From NCBI GenBank assembly GCA_018398765.1, contig JAHBMJ010002289.1, forward strand, positions 1 to 20,495: DNA of 20,495 nt. Direction: 5' to 3'. The notes beneath the pieces are model-generated. The model was not told where the DNA came from and made no database searches. It was given only the letters and a program-made list of their open reading frames with translations. The position numbers and the translations under genes were made by a program. This stretch comes from Chromera velia (Eukaryota; Sar; Chromeraceae). Below, one piece after another: positions 17,576 through 20,495 of this stretch. Position 1 is the first letter of the stretch. Every line of letters starts with the position of its first letter.

Positions 17576-18217
17576 TTAGTCTGAACAGAAGAAGGAAGAC
17601 GTACTGATAAGAAAATCAAGAAACGAAGTGACGCTGGAACCTGACATTCTGTCTTTAGGCTCTGTAGACAAAGCAAACTCCTTCTCTTTGATGTACTCTC
17701 TGAGAAGAGTACTGATCGTGCTCTCACCTAGCCTCCCATTCTTCTTAACCTTCACGTCTTCAATCATGATGTCTTCTCTCTCCACCTCAAACAGATCTGG
17801 TTTCACTGCCCCGTACTTTTTCGTATTATTTGTAAACATTACCGCTCTCTCTCTTTTTCTCCTTACTGCAGGACAACAAAGCCGATCTCTCAACGTTCCT
17901 TTCCCATACGACCCGTAATGCTACACAGTCACTCGCCTTCTCTTCTCTTCCTTCACTTCCCCTAAGAACAACTGCTTCGTCTTTTCATCCTTCCATATAA
18001 TAAATTTCTTTCCGTCTGATCTCTTTCTTTTCTCCTTTTCTTCGCGTGCTCCTTTCTTCCAATTTTGTCTGCTCTGATCACGTGCATAGCTCTTCATACT
18101 TTGACGGACACAGGCAGTTGTACGCAGATCAGCACTGACACAGAAATGGAAGAACCATCTGCAGAGGAAGTCATGTGGCTGTTTGAATTTGATCAGAAGA
18201 GTGATACAGAAAAGCAT
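17576..18217 (-). other. Unrecognised open stretches between gag position and RT
   Basis: Two minus-strand open stretches in one frame (18217-17921 and 17893-17576) separated by stops encode charged sequence (REEKEKRKRSDGKK; EVEREDIMIEDVKVKK). I recognise no integrase, protease or other domain. This is where a copia element would carry them, so it may be what remains after deletion. Confidence 0.4.
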
Positions 18218-18373
18218 GAAAAGTTTAAGAAATATTGGAAGGATTTTCGCATCCCTGTCTCGAAGAGAAAGTGAGTAGACTGTCAGAAGAGAAAAAGGTT
18301 TGGCCCTGTTTTTCTTCCTTAAGCAGTTTTACCATTCTTTTCACAGAGACCGAGGAGGACAGTGAGGAAGTAA
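18146..18373 (+). CDS. Possible two-exon mini-gene antisense to the retrotransposon
   Basis: On the strand opposite pol, exon 18146-18270 (MEEPSAEEVMWLFEF ... DFRIPVSKRK) ends at a GTGAGT donor. A pyrimidine-rich acceptor (TTCTTTTCACAG) follows 76 bp later. Using the AG at 18347-18348 gives a 49-residue product ending KRKPRRTVRK, a basic tail. Coding appearance is on this strand only: the minus strand is T-rich and non-coding in look. No family is recognised; an acidic frame (ETEEDSEEVSER) in the second exon is out of phase with the first. It could be a fragment of host DNA or chance. Confidence 0.22.
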
Positions 18374-18796
18374 GTGAAAGACACGAAGGTAGAGAGAGTC
18401 AAACAGAAAAAACAAATTGCTCTTGTTCAGAAGGTTAGTGTCCAGACCCAGGATGTCCACCGCCATCTTGAGGAACAGCATCAGCGACTTCAAGGTCAAT
18501 GAATCCTTTTCGTCCACCTTTCTGCCTTGAAGTGTCTCGTTATAGATGTGCTCAAGGGTTTTCTTCTTGTCCTCGTAGAGGGACTTGAAGATGAAGCTCT
18601 TCACCATCCGGTTAGGGTGCTCAAAGGAGAGGTTGGCGACCTGCTGGTCAGTTGGGTCGTTGATCTGGGACTCAGGATCGATAGCTTGCAGTTCCACCTT
18701 CTCGGTAAGGTGGATTTTGAGGCCGGGGAACATGGCCGTGACCTGATTCCTGAAGTTTGCATTAACGTCTACCTGCTGAGGAGAGAAGAGAACCAT
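18341..18796 (-). CDS. Open frame in gag position, 151 codons, unrecognised
   Basis: It starts at ATG 18796, about 143 bp inside the 5' LTR, where gag should begin. The first 115 or so residues look truly coding (FRNQVTAMFPGLKIHLTEKV; PNRMVKSFIFKSLYEDKKK; LKSLMLFLKMAVDILGL), with many codons ending in C or G, unlike the A/T-ending codons of the pol remnant. After about 18430 it runs into AT-rich sequence (NLFFLFDSLYL) and stops, so its 3' part is probably lost. It could be a truncated gag or a captured piece of a host gene. No zinc knuckle is present here. Confidence 0.45.
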   Translation of the reverse strand: MVLFSPQQVDVNANFRNQVTAMFPGLKIHLTEKVELQAIDPESQINDPTDQQVANLSFEHPNRMVKSFIFKSLYEDKKKTLEHIYNETLQGRKVDEKDSLTLKSLMLFLKMAVDILGLDTNLLNKSNLFFLFDSLYLRVFHLLPHCPPRSL

Positions 18797-18919
18797 TGTT
18801 GAGTTTAGATAGTCTGAGAAATCGAAGGACGGAAACGTTCAAGCTTGCACACACATCACACACCTCAACGCAGATGCAGTTCATTTTCAAAGAAGAAGAC
18901 AACGAATGGAACAAAGACC

Positions 18920-18936
18920 CCACTTCTTTATCACCA
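18920..18936 (-). promoter_or_regulatory. Putative primer-binding site
   Basis: On the minus strand the 5' LTR ends ...TTCATCA, then GA, then TGGTGATAAAGAAGTGG. TGG two bases after the LTR fits pairing with a tRNA CCA end. The rest resembles the plant copia site TGGTATCAGAGC only weakly, so the primer tRNA is not assigned. Confidence 0.4.
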
Positions 18937-18938
18937 TC

Positions 18939-19389
18939 TGATGAATCCCTAGCTCACCTAAGCTCAGAGATCCACGCTTGTACATATACTTGTAAGTATG
19001 GTCTTTTGGGAATGGTCTCGAGTTCACAGATCTCTCTAGTCCAAACCTCGATACACTTTCTCTATCTATATTTCTAATTCTCGGTCGATCGGTCGATCGA
19101 TCGCTCACGTGCACGTCTGCTATGTCTGTATCTGTCATATTTCATATAATACATTTGTTTGTATATCCCATACATGACATGCTCTTTGCTTTTCTGTCCA
19201 CTCGCACTCAGTCTCTTTCAGTACTACATTCTCTGTATGCATGTTCACGTGTATATTGCAATTTCCTGCATGCAACGCTTCATGCATATGTTGCTGACAC
19301 ATACAATTCGCTCGACAGCGTGTGCGGATCGATTTAGACTGGTATGATGCTGCGCGCGCCTCTTCTCTCTGACCCTTGATACTTTATCA
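18939..19389 (-). repeat. 5' LTR of the copia element (451 bp)
   Basis: It is a direct repeat of 14895-15357, begins TGATGAATCCC on the + strand and ends TTTATCA. It should hold the promoter and start of the element's transcript in minus-strand sense. No TATA box is assigned. Confidence 0.93.
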
Positions 19390-19394
19390 GTACT
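19390..19394. repeat. Target-site duplication, right copy (GTACT)
   Basis: It matches 14890-14894 exactly and directly follows the right LTR, showing that the element integrated as one unit and has not recombined with another copy. Confidence 0.9.
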
Positions 19395-20495
19395 TTAATA
19401 ACTTTTACAGATGCCCTAAAGTTACTAAACTACAGCTAGTAGGAAAGCTATACTATCATAATGAAACTATAGTGTTTACACAGTAGCACTATAGCACCGT
19501 GTTTTTAAAACTAGTGTGACACTGTTTTAAAATGTTTTCTCTGCTTCAAACATGCACTAAAATGATTTAAAGCTGCTATCAGTTCAAGATTTAGCTAGAG
19601 ATTTAGTTGAAACATTTTCAACACTTTACAAGGCTACTAGCTACTAATATGGTCACTTTACGGAGGCCGTCCAGGAGGTGATATAGAAGTTCTTGTTCGT
19701 CTGTCATGATCTCTGTTTTAAATCACTACATCAATGATAATGAGGTGACTTAAGTCACTTAACCCGCCAGCCATCATGTCCCAATGACAAAGGGCAGTCT
19801 GTGAATATTCATGATATATTGTAAGCTAGGAGCACGCTAGCGAATGCTCACCTAAAGTGGCTGAACTTTAGGCCTACTAGCTAGTAAAACACTGCTCCCC
19901 AGGATTGATCAGTCCGGTCCTAGGCATGTAGCAATCACCTCCCCGACACTCCAAGCTGCTCTTGAAAATATTTTTCAAGATTAGATTTTTAAGCGGCACT
20001 TAATTTCAACTTAGGATTTTTGAGCGGCGGCACCATTTCGTACCACCAAAATCAGGGTTGCCGATTTTTCTAGTGGTAAAGCGAGTTGATTACCAGTCAA
20101 CCGATAATTACCGGTAGAGTGGCCGGCCACTGGTAAAAAGTTTAGTAAAGGCTGTAGAGACAAAATATAATTCAAAACCATAGTTTAAAAAATTTATTTA
20201 TGATAATAAGCATTTTTTAAAGCATTTTGAGTTATTTGTTCGTTCATTTACATGGTCTAACTAGGTTTGACAGTCATTTACATATTGTAAATTAAGTTAT
20301 CTATGGTTTAAGTGAGACATTAAAGGGCAACCATGCCGTTTTAAATGATAAAACTGGAAAGACGGATTGCCATTGGCCTCAGTAGCATCTCAGTACAAGA
20401 AAAGTTTCCTTCGGTCACCTCTAGAAGATCCCTAATCTCCAGGATCCTGGACTTCACGAGGTTTTCTCTCTATTCGTATCGCAAATCGATACGCC
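19395..20495. other. AT-rich region without a recognisable gene
   Basis: About 1.1 kb of AT-rich sequence. It contains the 14-bp palindrome GTGACTTAAGTCAC at 19745-19758, a near-repeat of GATTTTTAAGCGGC and GATTTTTGAGCGGC near 19983-20030, an inverted pair TACCAGT/ACTGGTA near 20090-20136, and a hairpin at 20476-20494. No open frame resembles a known protein. Confidence 0.55.
20476..20494. repeat. Short hairpin at the right edge
   Basis: CGTATCG and CGATACG form a 7-bp perfect stem around a 5-base loop (CAAAT). It may belong to a feature that continues beyond the window. Confidence 0.6.

Larger units (their letters stand above)
14895..19389 (-). mobile_element. Ty1/copia LTR retrotransposon, 4495 bp, LTR to LTR, decayed
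   Basis: Two direct LTRs (14895-15357 and 18939-19389) start TGATGAA and end TTCATCA or TTTATCA, with 5-bp GTACT duplications outside. Sense is the minus strand: 5' LTR on the right, a possible primer-binding site, a gag-position open frame, copia-type reverse transcriptase and RNase H, a polypurine tract, then the 3' LTR. RT before RNase H with YVDDL and KKALYGLK wording assigns it to Pseudoviridae-like copia. I find no integrase (no HHCC or DD35E arrangement) and no protease, and about 840 bp between gag position and RT is too short to hold them. Pol has at least five in-frame stops and one frameshift. It is therefore a dead or non-autonomous copy. Confidence 0.93.

Noticed and set aside
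18101-18130. DTGS motif on the + strand, as in aspartic proteases
   Set aside because: It is on the strand opposite to RT and lies just before the possible antisense mini-gene; no flanking protease pattern, so chance is likely.

Overview
This window is nuclear DNA from a eukaryote, most likely a unicellular alga or related protist with a complex plastid. The reasons are spliced genes with GT-AG introns of about 150-1100 bp, a ribose-5-phosphate isomerase with a presequence resembling a bipartite plastid leader, dense CT/GT/CA microsatellites and minisatellites in introns, and a Ty1/copia retrotransposon. A chromerid alga such as Chromera velia is my best guess, but the sequence alone does not prove it.

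Layout. 1-690: the 3' end of an unidentified + strand gene (two exons, stop, AATAAA). 691-3190: low-complexity DNA with no recognisable gene. 3191-7329 (-): a WDR26/Gid7 homologue (LisH-CTLH-WD40) in at least five exons, lacking a recognised last exon. 7330-8850: intergenic, with a G-rich block. 8852-10897 (-): galactokinase in two exons. 10898-11669: a divergent intergenic region. 11670-13936 (+): ribose-5-phosphate isomerase A in three exons. 13940-14889: tandem repeats and AT-rich DNA. 14895-19389: a complete LTR-to-LTR copia element on the - strand, with 5-bp target duplications and a decayed pol. 19395-20495: AT-rich DNA without a recognisable gene.

How the genes relate. Galactokinase (Leloir pathway) and ribose-5-phosphate isomerase (pentose phosphate and Calvin cycles) are arranged head to head and may share a promoter region. 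The WDR26-like gene would encode a substrate-side subunit of the GID/CTLH ubiquitin ligase, which in yeast degrades gluconeogenic enzymes. The metabolic association is suggestive only.

Most notable observation. Two tiny related sequences (59 and 65 bp) share inverted ends built on TTACTTTCATAC. One lies in the WDR26-like gene and one in galactokinase. Each is flanked by an unusually long direct duplication (46 and 55 bp) that spans an exon-intron boundary, so a splice donor is duplicated in one gene and a splice acceptor in the other. A third boundary-spanning duplication (26 bp, no such element) lies at another WDR26 donor, and the only difference between its copies destroys the spare GT. 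This looks like a recurrent process that remodels splice junctions, possibly a very small mobile element or a repair product. The retrotransposon LTRs also differ almost only by transitions, and its pol carries five in-frame stops consistent with C-to-T change, which points to cytosine deamination or a repeat-directed mutation process.
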